Below, piece after piece: positions 16,877 to 26,106 of a stretch of 64,000 nt of DNA; within the stretch, counting starts at the first letter, position 1; every line of letters begins with the position of its first letter. This DNA is from Clostridium beijerinckii (GTDB taxonomy: Bacteria > Bacillota > Clostridia > Clostridiales > Clostridiaceae): the NCBI RefSeq assembly GCF_036699995.1, contig NZ_CP144906.1:4537001-4601000 (forward strand), given 5' to 3'. Both the position numbers and the translations under genes were made by a program. The notes under the pieces are model-generated. The model was not told the origin of the DNA. It searched no databases and saw nothing but the letters and a program-made list of their open reading frames with translations.

Positions 16877-18943
16877 CTATATTCTTACGACTCCTTCACT
16901 ATTAATTTGAACATCATTAGGTACTTCATTTAAAGAAATTACCATAATGTGAGGAAATACCATTTCGATTAACTTTCTAAATACAGGTCTTATATTTGGT
17001 GAAACAAGTATAAGAGGTTGATTGTTGTAAAAATAAACTGATTCTATAGTATTCTTTATTCCTGTAAGTATTTTGGTAGTTGTATCTGGATCTACTGTTG
17101 GGAATGACCCTTGCACTGATTTCTGAGTATTATTTGCTATTATCTCTTCTATACTTGGATCCAAAGTTACTACAGTAATTGTTCTATTTTCATCAACCAC
17201 TTGATTACAAATCGTTCTAGCTAATGAGAATCTAACATATTCTGTTAGAACCTCTAAATCTCTAGTATTTTTAGCGTTATCTGCTAGAGATTCCATTATC
17301 GTAACAATATCCTTAATTGGAACTTTTTCTCTAAGTAAATTTTGTAGTACTTTTTGAAGTTCTCCGATACTTAGTAGATCTGGAATAAGTTCTTCAACAA
17401 CTGCGCTATATTTTTCTTTCGCATTATCAACAATAAGTTTAACTTCTTGTCTTCCAAGCAATTCATATGAATGGCTCTTTATAGTTTCAGTTAAGTGAGT
17501 TACCATTACCGTTGTTGGATCAACTACAGTTAATCCCTTAATTTCAGCCTCTTCCCTTTGATCTTTATTTATCCATACTGCTGGAAGTCCAAAAGTCGGC
17601 TCAATTGTTTTTATACCTGGCATCTCTGAATTTTCTCCTGTTGGATCCATGCAAAGAAGCATACTCGGCATTAATTCTGAAGAAACAACCATGGTTCCTC
17701 TAATTTTTACTATGTACTCATTTGTCTTTAATTGAAGATTATCTCTGATTCTTATAGGTTGAACAACTATACCCATTTCTATAGCACATTGTCTTCTAAC
17801 AGATGCAATTCTTTGAAGTAAATCTCCACCAGATGCCTCATCTGCAAGTGGTATAAGTCCATATCCAATTTCAACCTCCATTGGCTCTACTGAAATTAAA
17901 TTCATAACATTTTCTGGCTCTTTACGCTCTGCTTGGATGATTTCTTCTTCTTCCGATACAAATTCTTGTATCTCTTTGGCAGCTGCATCTTTATAAAGCA
18001 GGTATGTTAACGTCCCCATTGCTAAAGATGCTGCAAAAAATGGAATTTTAGGCATACTAGGTATAATACCTAGAAATAACATAATCGCACTTGCAATTCC
18101 TGTAGCCACCGGAAAAGCTGTCAATTGAGTAGATAATGTATTTCCTAAATTTTCTTCACTTCCCGAACGTGTTACCAAAATACCTGACGCCGTAGATACT
18201 AATAGCGCTGGAACCTGGCTCACAAGACCGTCTCCAACAGATAAAATGGTGTATGTTTGAGCGGCAGTCGCAGCCGTCATATTTTTTTGAAGTACTCCAA
18301 TGATAATTCCACCTATTATATTTATAATAGTAATTACAATACCAGCTATTGCATCACCTTTAACGAACTTAGACGCACCATCCATGGCCCCATAAAAGTC
18401 TGCTTCTGACTGCAAATCTTTTCTTTTCTTCTTTGCCATAGCTTCATCTATTATTCCAGAATTTAAATCAGCATCAATACTCATTTGCTTACCTGGCATT
18501 GCATCAAGTGTAAATCTTGCAGATACTTCTGCAACTCTCCCTGCACCATTCGTAATAACCATAAATTGAATTACTACTATAATCAAAAATATTATAATAC
18601 CAACTACATAATTACCACGTATAACAAAGTTTCCAAATGCTGTTATAATAGTTCCCGCATCTGCTTCTGTAAGTATTAGTCTTGTTGATGATATGTTAAG
18701 TGCCAATCTAAATAATGTTGTAACCAGCAATAATGTAGGGAAGACTGAAAGCTGCAATACATTAGTTGTAAACATTGTAATTAAAATTATGATTATTGAA
18801 ATTGTTATATTTAAAGCTAAAAGTAAATCTATTACCTGTTTAGGTAAAGGTATTATTATCATAAGAACTATCGCTATAACACCAAATGCAATTAATACAT
18901 CTAGATTATCTTTTACCCTTAATTTTCTATTGCCAAACTCCAA
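16877..18943 (-). CDS. flhA: Flagellar export gate protein FlhA
   Basis: FlhA forms the nonameric ring of the flagellar type III export gate. There are about eight membrane segments in residues 15-320. The FHIPEP signature region is present around GRVAEVSARFTLDAMPGKQMS. The soluble C-terminal docking domain follows (about 350-688, with VEIGYGLIPLAD). The length is the usual one for the family. The start is a TTG with GGAGG eight bases upstream. It lies between the fliR-flhB fusion and flhF, as in other Firmicutes. Confidence 0.95.
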   Translation of the reverse strand: MEFGNRKLRVKDNLDVLIAFGVIAIVLMIIIPLPKQVIDLLLALNITISIIIILITMFTTNVLQLSVFPTLLLVTTLFRLALNISSTRLILTEADAGTIITAFGNFVIRGNYVVGIIIFLIIVVIQFMVITNGAGRVAEVSARFTLDAMPGKQMSIDADLNSGIIDEAMAKKKRKDLQSEADFYGAMDGASKFVKGDAIAGIVITIINIIGGIIIGVLQKNMTAATAAQTYTILSVGDGLVSQVPALLVSTASGILVTRSGSEENLGNTLSTQLTAFPVATGIASAIMLFLGIIPSMPKIPFFAASLAMGTLTYLLYKDAAAKEIQEFVSEEEEIIQAERKEPENVMNLISVEPMEVEIGYGLIPLADEASGGDLLQRIASVRRQCAIEMGIVVQPIRIRDNLQLKTNEYIVKIRGTMVVSSELMPSMLLCMDPTGENSEMPGIKTIEPTFGLPAVWINKDQREEAEIKGLTVVDPTTVMVTHLTETIKSHSYELLGRQEVKLIVDNAKEKYSAVVEELIPDLLSIGELQKVLQNLLREKVPIKDIVTIMESLADNAKNTRDLEVLTEYVRFSLARTICNQVVDENRTITVVTLDPSIEEIIANNTQKSVQGSFPTVDPDTTTKILTGIKNTIESVYFYNNQPLILVSPNIRPVFRKLIEMVFPHIMVISLNEVPNDVQINSEGVVRI

Positions 18944-18964
18944 AGATCAAACCTCCCTTTTGAT

Positions 18965-19107
18965 CAATTCACAATGCACAGTTACGACTAAAATTCTTGC
19001 AATATTTTTAGAAATATTATGAAGAATTATTTTTGCAATATATATTAGAAATTCTGTAAGAATTTCAACTCAAATTGTGAATTGTACATTGTGCATTGTG
19101 CATTGCG
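18965..19107. repeat. Composite repeat: heptanucleotide tracts flanking repeat G copy 2
   Basis: CAATTCACAATGCACA-type units at 18965-18981 and the inverted form ATTGTGAATTGTACATTGTG at 19073-19106 bracket a copy of the AT-rich G unit (about 18984-19065: AAAATTCTTGCAATATTTTTA and GAAGAATTATTTTTGCAATAT). The arms can pair, so the whole 140 bases could fold as one imperfect hairpin. It fills the gap between flhA and the fliR-flhB fusion, inside the operon. Confidence 0.65.
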
Positions 19108-19117
19108 TATTTAAATT

Positions 19118-20959
19118 TTATTTCTTCTTGAGCTTCATTACTACTACCAATATTTCCGCTACAGCTTGATATAAATCTTGTGGTATGTCTTCATCTATTT
19201 CCACCCTATCGTACATCAGCCTTGCAAGAGGCTTATTTTCGATAACCGGCACTTCATTTTCTTTTGCAATACTTTTTATTTTAAATGCCACATAATCAGC
19301 ACCCTTCGCTACAATTTTAGGTGCCTCCATATCTTTTCCTTCTTCATATTTTATAGCAATTGCTAAGTGAGTAGGATTTGTTATTACAACCGTAGCATCT
19401 GCAACAGATTGCATCATTCTCTTCATTCCTAATTCTCTTTGTCTTTGCTTAATTTTCCCTTTTAGCTTAGGATCTCCTTCAGATTGTTTGTACTCATCTT
19501 TAATTTCCTGCTTAGTCATTCTCATCTCTTTATTATGCATTCTAACTTGTAAAAAGTAATCAATAGCTGCAATGATTACCAATACAATGCATATCTGCTT
19601 AAATATTCCCACAACTAAATTTTTAACTTCGTCGCTTAGGGAAGGTAGATATAAATTTGAAATTCCCAGTATACTCTGATAATTTCCTGCTATGTATTTA
19701 TAACAAATAATTGATATTATAGTTATTATAATTAAATTTTTAGATAAGTCTACCATGCTTCTTTTTGATATCATATTCTTTAGGCCATTTAAAGGATTTA
19801 ACTTTCCAAATGATGGTTTTAAAGGTTCAGCAGTTATTATAAAACCTGTTTGCAGCAAGCTTGCAATAATTCCTCCAACCATTATAGGTAATGCAAAGGG
19901 TAATAAATAACTTCCTATCTTTATAACAGTAGTAATTGCTAAATTAGAAATAGTTGCATTATCAAAATCTTTTATCATGGGAAAATTCAAAAAATAGATC
20001 AAAACATCTTTAAATCCACTTGTTAACATCCCCCATAAAGATGATATTAATAACGTACAAATAACCATTGTAATTGCTACAGATACATCCTTACTTCTTG
20101 CTATTTGTCCTTTATTTCTAGATTCTGACTTTTTCTTAGGTGTTGCTTCTTCAGTCTTATCATCACCAGCAAAAATTAGAACTAAAGGTACCGCAGGTAT
20201 CAAATTAACTATTTCCCGGAAAATACTTGGTAGATTGTATATAGCTGTTCCAATTAACTTCAACATTAATGGAAGCAATATGATATATGTAATAAGTCCT
20301 AATAAATTTTTTATAGGCATTCCAAAAATCATGATTGGAATTGTTGGTACTGTTCTAGAAATCAATCCCAAACACACGTCAGTTATAACAATTATTAAAA
20401 CTATTGGTATTGCTATTTTCACACCTAAAGCGAAATAGTCAAAAATAGTCTTCATAACCCCCATTAAGGTTTCTTGATAGACTATAGTTTTACCAATAGG
20501 AACTATCTTTGTGCTTTCCACCAGCATATTTATAACAACATGATGTCCATCAACTATAAAAAAGAAAGCTAAAGAAACAAAATATGATAAATTTCCAAGT
20601 AAAGTCGATGTAGTCTGAGTTGTTGGATCTAGCACTGATACCATTGAGAAACCTGCATGGATATCCATCCATTCTCCCGCCAGCTTTACCACTTGAAAAA
20701 TCAAATTAGTTATATATCCCAATATTAAGCCAGACATTATTTCACTTATAGCATAAAACACCAACATGTAGCCACTATTTAAAGCACTCAATGTAGAATG
20801 ATCTATCCCTGCTACAATTCCAAATGATAATATAAGTGAAAATACTCCTTGCATAATTTGTGGTGTTCCAGTTGGGAAAAATATTTGAACAGCTATAAAA
20901 TATGATGTTATTCTCAAAAAAACTAGAAACAATGCAAGAAAGTAGGATATATCCACCAT
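19118..20959 (-). CDS. fliR-flhB: FliR-FlhB fusion, flagellar export gate
   Basis: This is a single 613-residue reading frame. Residues 1-260 are FliR (six hydrophobic segments, starting MVDISYFLALFLVFLRI). From about 264 the protein becomes FlhB, with DDKTEEATPKKKSESRNKGQ, four membrane segments, a basic linker and the autocleavage site NPTH at 528-531. No stop, ribosome site or frame break separates the parts. FlhB switches export substrate from rod/hook to filament after NPTH cleavage, and FliR belongs to the gate core. Natural fusions of these two are known in clostridia. It lies between fliQ and flhA in the normal gene order. Confidence 0.95.
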   Translation of the reverse strand: MVDISYFLALFLVFLRITSYFIAVQIFFPTGTPQIMQGVFSLILSFGIVAGIDHSTLSALNSGYMLVFYAISEIMSGLILGYITNLIFQVVKLAGEWMDIHAGFSMVSVLDPTTQTTSTLLGNLSYFVSLAFFFIVDGHHVVINMLVESTKIVPIGKTIVYQETLMGVMKTIFDYFALGVKIAIPIVLIIVITDVCLGLISRTVPTIPIMIFGMPIKNLLGLITYIILLPLMLKLIGTAIYNLPSIFREIVNLIPAVPLVLIFAGDDKTEEATPKKKSESRNKGQIARSKDVSVAITMVICTLLISSLWGMLTSGFKDVLIYFLNFPMIKDFDNATISNLAITTVIKIGSYLLPFALPIMVGGIIASLLQTGFIITAEPLKPSFGKLNPLNGLKNMISKRSMVDLSKNLIIITIISIICYKYIAGNYQSILGISNLYLPSLSDEVKNLVVGIFKQICIVLVIIAAIDYFLQVRMHNKEMRMTKQEIKDEYKQSEGDPKLKGKIKQRQRELGMKRMMQSVADATVVITNPTHLAIAIKYEEGKDMEAPKIVAKGADYVAFKIKSIAKENEVPVIENKPLARLMYDRVEIDEDIPQDLYQAVAEILVVVMKLKKK

Positions 20960-20972
20960 ACTGTCCTACCCC

Positions 20973-21242
20973 CTATGTAATAACTTTTGAAATCAAATCA
21001 AAAATCCTATTTGTGAAAGACATAATTGTTTCAAGCATCCAACTCCCCAAAAATATTCCAACAATTGCTGCTGCTATTAATTTAGGAACAAAAGTTAATG
21101 TCTGCTCTTGTATTTGAGTTGTAGCTTGTATAATACTTATTGCTAACCCCAATACTAGAACTACTATTAATATAGGGGCTGATACTTTCGCCGCTGTTAT
21201 TATTGTATCCTTAACTACAGCATTAAGCATTGTCTGTGTCAT
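20973..21242 (-). CDS. fliQ: Flagellar export gate protein FliQ
   Basis: FliQ is an 89-residue protein with two membrane segments (about 15-40 and 50-75) that joins FliP and FliR in the export gate. Typical residues are ALGLAISIIQATTQIQEQTLTF-like in the middle (seen as VLGLAISIIQATTQIQ) and VPKLIAAAIV. It lies 11 bases after fliP and 13 before the fusion gene. Confidence 0.93.
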   Translation of the reverse strand: MTQTMLNAVVKDTIITAAKVSAPILIVVLVLGLAISIIQATTQIQEQTLTFVPKLIAAAIVGIFLGSWMLETIMSFTNRIFDLISKVIT

Positions 21243-21253
21243 CTTATTTCACC

Positions 21254-22033
21254 TCACATAAAACTCTGTATCAAAGATTTCACCAGTAAATACCAGCCAT
21301 CTACCATTACAAATAATATCAATTTAAAAGGTAATGATACCATTGTAGGAGGTAGCATGAACATACCCATAGACATTAAAACACTAGATACTACCATGTC
21401 TATAACTAAAAACGGTAAATATATTAAAAATCCTATTTGAAAGGCTGTCTTTAATTCACTTATCGCAAAGGCTGGGATTAATGTTGTAAATGAAACATTC
21501 TCTTTTGTCAAATTTTCTTTATCTACTCCACCTATTTCAACAAATAACTCTAAATCCTTTTCCCTCGTTTGTTTGAGCATAAATGATTTTAGAGGTTTAG
21601 ATGCCTCTTCAAAAGCTTGATCCTGAGTTATTTTATTCTCCAAATATGGTTGTATTGCTTTAGTATTTACCTCATTATAAACAGGTTGCATAATAAATAA
21701 AGTCAAAAATATAGCAAGTCCTGTCAATATTTGATTTGGAACAGCTTGTTGTACTCCCATTGCACTCTTAAGAAATGAAAACACTACCACTATTCTGGTA
21801 AAAGATGTCATCATTATCACTATTGATGGCAATAATGCTAGGATCGTAAAAAATATTAATATTTTAATACTCGATACATAATCCTGCGGTGTGCTATTTC
21901 CGTCTCCAAAAGATACATTTAGTTGCGGCACGCTTGTACTACTTGGAGCTGCATATGCACTTATAGTGCAAAACATCATAATTCCAAGAGCCATCATGAA
22001 GGTAAATGCAATTCTCTTTTTATTATTTTTCAT
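21254..22033 (-). CDS. fliP: Flagellar export gate protein FliP
   Basis: FliP forms the pentameric core of the export gate. It has an N-terminal signal peptide (residues 1-28, ending SAYA), which is usual for FliP. The conserved segment LLPSIVIMMTSFTRIVVVFS is followed by a periplasmic-type loop and membrane segments ending PFKLILFVMVDGWYLLVKSL. The length of 259 is normal. The start lies within the end of fliO (11-base overlap). Confidence 0.94.
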   Translation of the reverse strand: MKNNKKRIAFTFMMALGIMMFCTISAYAAPSSTSVPQLNVSFGDGNSTPQDYVSSIKILIFFTILALLPSIVIMMTSFTRIVVVFSFLKSAMGVQQAVPNQILTGLAIFLTLFIMQPVYNEVNTKAIQPYLENKITQDQAFEEASKPLKSFMLKQTREKDLELFVEIGGVDKENLTKENVSFTTLIPAFAISELKTAFQIGFLIYLPFLVIDMVVSSVLMSMGMFMLPPTMVSLPFKLILFVMVDGWYLLVKSLIQSFM

Positions 22034-22421
22034 GCTTCTCTTCCTTTGATTTTATATTCTTTGTAATCTTAGAAAAGTTCTTTTTCGATTTTAATACTAA
22101 ATTAGTATAATATTCTGCCATTTCCTGCGATGCTTTCTTTTTATCTTCTTCAATATTATCAATTTCTTCTCTTGATAACTCTGATAATTTTTCCATATGC
22201 CCTGCAGTACTAGTCATTATATATCCTTTTTCTCCGATTTTAACTATTAATATAGAATTATCTTTTGTTACTTGTACTCTTTCAATAACCTTAATATATT
22301 TATTATTATTAATAACATTAAATTTTGAATTTGCTAACTTAAAACTTAAAAATATTAATCCTAAAGTAACTCCCAAGGCCAAAATAAGCTGTACAATCAT
22401 TCCTAAAAATCCAAAATTCAT
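22023..22421 (-). CDS. fliO: Flagellar assembly protein FliO (FliZ)
   Basis: FliO helps assemble FliP. It has one N-terminal membrane helix (about residues 5-28) and a small cytoplasmic beta domain with VIERVQVTKDNSILIVKIGEKGYIM. The tail is strongly basic. It has 132 residues and sits between fliL and fliP, overlapping the latter. Confidence 0.85.
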   Translation of the reverse strand: MNFGFLGMIVQLILALGVTLGLIFLSFKLANSKFNVINNNKYIKVIERVQVTKDNSILIVKIGEKGYIMTSTAGHMEKLSELSREEIDNIEEDKKKASQEMAEYYTNLVLKSKKNFSKITKNIKSKEEKHEK

Positions 22422-22430
22422 ATCTCTTAC

Positions 22431-22922
22431 CTACTGAATTATCATACTTTTAAATCTAACATCAGTAATCTTGCCTTTTGTTAAATCCTTATTAATAGAA
22501 TCAATTAATTGTCTTTTTATAGCATCCCTATTCGCTACATTATTTAAATAATCAGCCTTTTGGCTCTTAAAGAAAAATATAATATCATCTCTTACAACCA
22601 CTTGATTAGCTGTCAATTCTTCCTTTAGTTTAGTCTTAGTCTTATCATAGCCTAAAGCGAGTTCTCCCTTAAAAAATCTTTTACCACCTTCATCACCTAA
22701 ATTTACTGTGAATTCAGCTAAATCCATATACTCATTTTCAACAACAACTTCTTGAGCATCTACTGTATTTTTAGTTTTCATAAATAAATACACTCCACCG
22801 AAAGCTGCTGATCCTAATACTAATAATCCTAAAATAAATAAAACTATCATAAGACCTTTTCCACTTTTACCTGACTTTTCACCTTTTTCTTTTTCCTTGT
22901 CCTTACCTTTTCCTAAAGCCAC
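22431..22922 (-). CDS. fliL: Flagellar basal-body-associated protein FliL
   Basis: FliL supports stator function next to the motor. The protein starts with a lysine/glycine-rich cytoplasmic tail (KGKDKEKEKGEKSGKSGK), one membrane helix (about 24-46), and an extracytoplasmic domain with YMDLAEFTVNLGDEGGKRF and LAL-GYDKTKTKLKEEL. I chose the GTG at 22922, because GAGGAG lies eight bases upstream; an alternative GTG nine bases earlier overlaps that site. Confidence 0.9.
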   Translation of the reverse strand: MALGKGKDKEKEKGEKSGKSGKGLMIVLFILGLLVLGSAAFGGVYLFMKTKNTVDAQEVVVENEYMDLAEFTVNLGDEGGKRFFKGELALGYDKTKTKLKEELTANQVVVRDDIIFFFKSQKADYLNNVANRDAIKRQLIDSINKDLTKGKITDVRFKSMIIQ

Positions 22923-23002
22923 TATTACCACTCCTCACCACTTGCAACAATTAAAGTATTAACCTTTTTATTATTAGCTTTATTTTAATAAAGTCCCTAT
23001 AA

Positions 23003-23194
23003 TTATATTTTATAAGTAAAAATTTTGTTTTTGTATTTTATAACCGCCTGCCTAACTTCTTCTACGCTTTCAAGTACTATATATTTTCTTCCATTGGTTA
23101 ATGTAATTATTGTTTCAGGCACTTCTTCTATCTTTTCTATATGATCTGCATTTAATATGAAGTGCTCATGGTTCATTCCAGTTACATCTATCAT
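23003..23194 (-). CDS. flbD: FlbD family protein (YlzI)
   Basis: This small 63-residue protein is found beside flgE in Firmicutes; its function is unclear. It starts MIDVTGMNHEHFILNADHIE and contains TIITLTNGRKYIVLESVEEV, the usual family features. AAAGGGGGAG just before the ATG at 23194 decides the start; a longer frame would run into the upstream repeat. motA and motB, which follow flbD in many clostridia, are absent here. Confidence 0.9.
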   Translation of the reverse strand: MIDVTGMNHEHFILNADHIEKIEEVPETIITLTNGRKYIVLESVEEVRQAVIKYKNKIFTYKI

Positions 23195-23222
23195 AAAATT
23201 CTCCCCCTTTAATAATAAACTG

Positions 23223-23332
23223 TACAGTTCACAATACACACTTAATTATTATTATATTCACTATATTATTTAAAGTATATAGGTTTTTTATAATACAATA
23301 ACTTACCAATTGTGCATTGTGAATTGTGCACT
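23223..23332. repeat. Heptanucleotide repeats between flbD and flgE
   Basis: CAGTTCACAATACACAC at 23224-23240 and the inverted form CAATTGTGCATTGTGAATTG at 23308-23327 lie about 70 bases apart and can pair. Confidence 0.6.
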
Positions 23333-23379
23333 ATAGAAAAATATTACTTATAAATAAAATCCCCTGATAGTATTTAGTT

Positions 23380-23405
23380 GCAAGCTGGGCTTTCGCCCAG
23401 CCTGC
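23380..23405 (-). promoter_or_regulatory. GC-rich hairpin with GAAA tetraloop after flgE
   Basis: On the minus strand the stem GCAGGCTGGGC / GCCCAGCTTGC is closed by a GAAA tetraloop. It stands out in an AT-rich gap 35 bases beyond the flgE stop codon. No T run follows on either strand, so it is more likely an mRNA stability or processing hairpin than a terminator. Confidence 0.65.
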
Positions 23406-23440
23406 TTTAATGTAATATTAATTATCTTTTATTATCTAGG

Positions 23441-24520
23441 TTATCTCATAAGCCCAGTAATTGTTTGTAGAATTTCATCTCCTGTAGTTACCATCTTTGA
23501 TGCAGCTTGGAAACTTCTAGTTGCTGTGATCATATCTGTAAATTGTTCTGTTAAATCTACATTTGAACCTTCAAGAGCTCCTTGAATTAATGATCCGAAA
23601 CCGCCTTGATTCCCTGTTGCAGTAGTTGTTGAAGATGACTTACTAGTATCTACCTTTCCAGTTTTATACACTATAGGTCCTGAGTTAGAAGAATTTATAC
23701 ACATATTACCGCCAAGATCAGTCAATCCTTCTGGATTTTTAAAACTTGCCATAGCAATTTGACCGATTGCAGCTCTCTTACCATCTCCTAATACAGCTGT
23801 AATAACACCATCTTTTCCGATTTCAAATTTCTTAACAGGCTGTGTTACTGCATCTGCCGCACCTGGTGTTCCTGAAATAGTAACACTATCTGGTATAACT
23901 AAAGGTCTCATTGTATTATCAGACACTGCTAAATCTTTAGAATCTGCGCTTACATAATTAGCATTTATAACGTTATTATTTTGATCATAAGCTAAACTTT
24001 TAACACCATTATTTGAAGCGCTAGTTAGATAATATCCCATTACCCTATGTCCATCAGATGTTAATAAATTTCCTTGGTAATCTAGTGTAAGATTTCCATC
24101 CCTTGTGAACAAAGTTTCCGAAATTTGGCCAGCCGCATCAGAAGCTGCTGTATCTGGTTCACCTGTAGCTTGATCAGCACCAATTCCAGAATTCAAATCG
24201 CCTTTAGATACTACTAGGTATCCATCACCATCAATACATACATCAAGGCTTCTACCTGTTGATAATGCATTACCTTGTCCCATAACTTTGTTAATACTTG
24301 AAAGTTGTGCTCCTAACCCTATCTGCTTAGCATTTGTACCTCCAAGTACTGAAGTCGGTGCTGTTGCCTCAGAAGAATTTTGATAAAGCATATCCTTAAA
24401 TCTTGCACTTGAAGATTTAAAAGCTGTTGTTCCTACGTTTGCTATATTATTACCTATAACATCCAATTTAGTTTGGTTAACCTTCATTCCGCTTATCCCA
24501 GAATACATACATCTTAACAT
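23441..24520 (-). CDS. flgE: Flagellar hook protein FlgE
   Basis: FlgE polymerises into the hook. The N-terminus MLRCMYSGISGMKVNQTKLD then VIGNNIANVGTTAFKSSSARF is the conserved rod/hook anchor. The C-terminus has GALEGSNVDLTEQFTDMITA then TRSFQAASKMVTTGDEIL. At 359 residues it is of medium length. GGGAGG lies seven bases before the ATG at 24520, which I prefer to a TTG 15 bases upstream. It follows flgD and the TIGR02530-like gene. Confidence 0.94.
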   Translation of the reverse strand: MLRCMYSGISGMKVNQTKLDVIGNNIANVGTTAFKSSSARFKDMLYQNSSEATAPTSVLGGTNAKQIGLGAQLSSINKVMGQGNALSTGRSLDVCIDGDGYLVVSKGDLNSGIGADQATGEPDTAASDAAGQISETLFTRDGNLTLDYQGNLLTSDGHRVMGYYLTSASNNGVKSLAYDQNNNVINANYVSADSKDLAVSDNTMRPLVIPDSVTISGTPGAADAVTQPVKKFEIGKDGVITAVLGDGKRAAIGQIAMASFKNPEGLTDLGGNMCINSSNSGPIVYKTGKVDTSKSSSTTTATGNQGGFGSLIQGALEGSNVDLTEQFTDMITATRSFQAASKMVTTGDEILQTITGLMR

Positions 24521-24593
24521 AAACATACCTCCCAATCTTTTTTCAATTTATATAACTTGCTTCTGTCGATCCACAAGTTCAGGCTTCCGTAAC

Positions 24594-24667
24594 CAATTCA
24601 CAATTATCAATTCCTAATTCACAATGATTGTACATTGTGAATTGTGCATTGTGAATTATGCATTGTC
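24594..24667. repeat. Inverted pair of heptanucleotide tracts
   Basis: CAATTCACAATTATCAATTC and TAATTCACAATG face ATTGTGAATTGTGCATTGTG. The two orientations meet near 24633, so the transcript can form a long imperfect hairpin in the gap upstream of flgE. Confidence 0.65.
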
Positions 24668-24679
24668 TAAAGGTCCAGC

Positions 24680-25078
24680 CTATAAAATTACTACGCTATC
24701 TACGTTCGTAAATATATTATCTTTCGCTCTATCCTTTTCTACAGCTGTTATTAGAGTCTTGTTTTCAACACTAGCAATTAATGCAATATCTTTATATAAC
24801 ATAACTGTATTTTTAGAATTTTTATCCTGAGCTATTTTAAAACCCTTTTGTATTTGTTCCATATCTTCTTTAGTAAAATTAATCTCATTTAATCTTGAAG
24901 CAGCATGCTTTGATACAGTAAAACTCTGATCTTTACTTTTAACACCATCTAGTACATCCTGAAATTTTGCTTCCTTCTGTTTGCTATTAGGATTATTGCC
25001 TACAGCCTTTTGAGAATTTGCAAACTCCCCAATATTCCCTACAGAATAAGCTTGTCCATTAATAATTCTATAACTCAT
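24680..25078 (-). CDS. Flagellar operon protein (TIGR02530-like)
   Basis: This 132-residue protein is of a family found between flgD and flgE in Firmicutes. The conserved C-terminal part is FTVSKHAASRLNEINFTKED followed by MEQIQKGFKIAQDKNSKNTV and ALIASVENKTLITAV. The N-terminus has a degenerate binding-like stretch. It begins one base from the flgD stop. A role in hook assembly is suggested only by context. Confidence 0.82.
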   Translation of the reverse strand: MSYRIINGQAYSVGNIGEFANSQKAVGNNPNSKQKEAKFQDVLDGVKSKDQSFTVSKHAASRLNEINFTKEDMEQIQKGFKIAQDKNSKNTVMLYKDIALIASVENKTLITAVEKDRAKDNIFTNVDSVVIL

Positions 25079-26095
25079 TTATACACCTGCTATTTTAGCT
25101 AGAATTGCATTTTCTGCATCTGTCGAATTATTAGTTGCACTTGAAATTGTATTTATTGTTCCATTTGAAGATGCACTCGTAGTATCACCTGCTGTTCCTG
25201 TATTAGTATTAGTATTTGTAGCGCTATTTGCTGTTTTACTATTTGTATTAGTATCTGTAGAACTAGAATCAGAAGTTGTTCCGCTGCCACTAGAATTACT
25301 GTTACTTGAACCGTTTGTACCCGTTTCACTTGTACTTCCATTAGCAGTATTGTTATTTAAATTTACTTTCATATCATCATCTGCCAGATCCCCAGCTCTT
25401 ACTATATCTCCATAATCGTAAGTCTTAGTTTCTCCTGTTGACTTCCCATCATCATCCAAAACATCAACTTTTATCTTTACAGTAGCACCACTAACAGTAT
25501 CAATATAAGCACCAGTAATCTTTCCTTTTATTAAAACAGTCTTCTTTTTATCATCTAAAGTTGCAATCACAACTTTTTCTTGTTTATCTGCTAAAGCTGA
25601 AGCGGCTAAGAAATCAGAATTAAGAGCAGTTCTACTATTTGCGTTAGTATTTGAATCAGTTGTTTGTACAGTTCCAATTATATTTTCAACTGCAATTTTT
25701 GCTTCTTTCCCATTAATTAACATTCCTAAATATGTTCCACCAGATTCTTTCAATACCTGAGTTACATACCCCTGTATATAAGAGCCATTGTCGTCTTTTT
25801 CATTGGTTATTACTGTTCTACCAATCATTTGCTGGTATGCTGAGTCTGACATAGTAGTATTTAAATTCTGCATTTGTTCCATTGATGCGAATTGAGCCAT
25901 CTGACTTACATATGCACTTGAATCTTGATTTTGGGTTGGATCTAAATTACTTAATTGAGCAGATAATATCTTTAAAAATGAATTTTTATCCATAGTATTA
26001 TCATTTTTCTTTAAGATCTTAGTTCCATTCGCAGTTGTACCTGAACTTGCAACATTTACTGTCGAATCATTTAATGGACTTAATGTAGTACTCAT
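25079..26095 (-). CDS. flgD: Hook-capping protein FlgD with long Ser/Thr/Asn tail
   Basis: FlgD caps the growing hook and guides FlgE. The conserved N-terminal region is DKNSFLKILSAQLSNLDPTQ, followed by YVSQMAQFASMEQMQNLN. A beta domain follows (about 95-235) with IGRTVITNEKD and VTQVLKESGGTYLGMLI. Residues about 245-325 are a low-complexity tract made almost entirely of Ser, Thr, Asn, Gly and Ala, before the short end AENAILAKIAGV. The total of 338 is much longer than a usual FlgD (about 140-240); the excess is this tract. Confidence 0.92.
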   Translation of the reverse strand: MSTTLSPLNDSTVNVASSGTTANGTKILKKNDNTMDKNSFLKILSAQLSNLDPTQNQDSSAYVSQMAQFASMEQMQNLNTTMSDSAYQQMIGRTVITNEKDDNGSYIQGYVTQVLKESGGTYLGMLINGKEAKIAVENIIGTVQTTDSNTNANSRTALNSDFLAASALADKQEKVVIATLDDKKKTVLIKGKITGAYIDTVSGATVKIKVDVLDDDGKSTGETKTYDYGDIVRAGDLADDDMKVNLNNNTANGSTSETGTNGSSNSNSSGSGTTSDSSSTDTNTNSKTANSATNTNTNTGTAGDTTSASSNGTINTISSATNNSTDAENAILAKIAGV

Positions 26096-26106
26096 ACTTA
26101 TACCTC

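Noticed and set aside
19118..20959. FliR-FlhB fusion as an assembly or sequencing error
   Set aside because: The frame is continuous over 613 codons, the join falls at natural domain ends, and such fusions are known in clostridia.
23380..23405. Rho-independent terminator after flgE
   Set aside because: The stem is strong but neither strand has a T run after it, and the operon continues with flbD and fliL.
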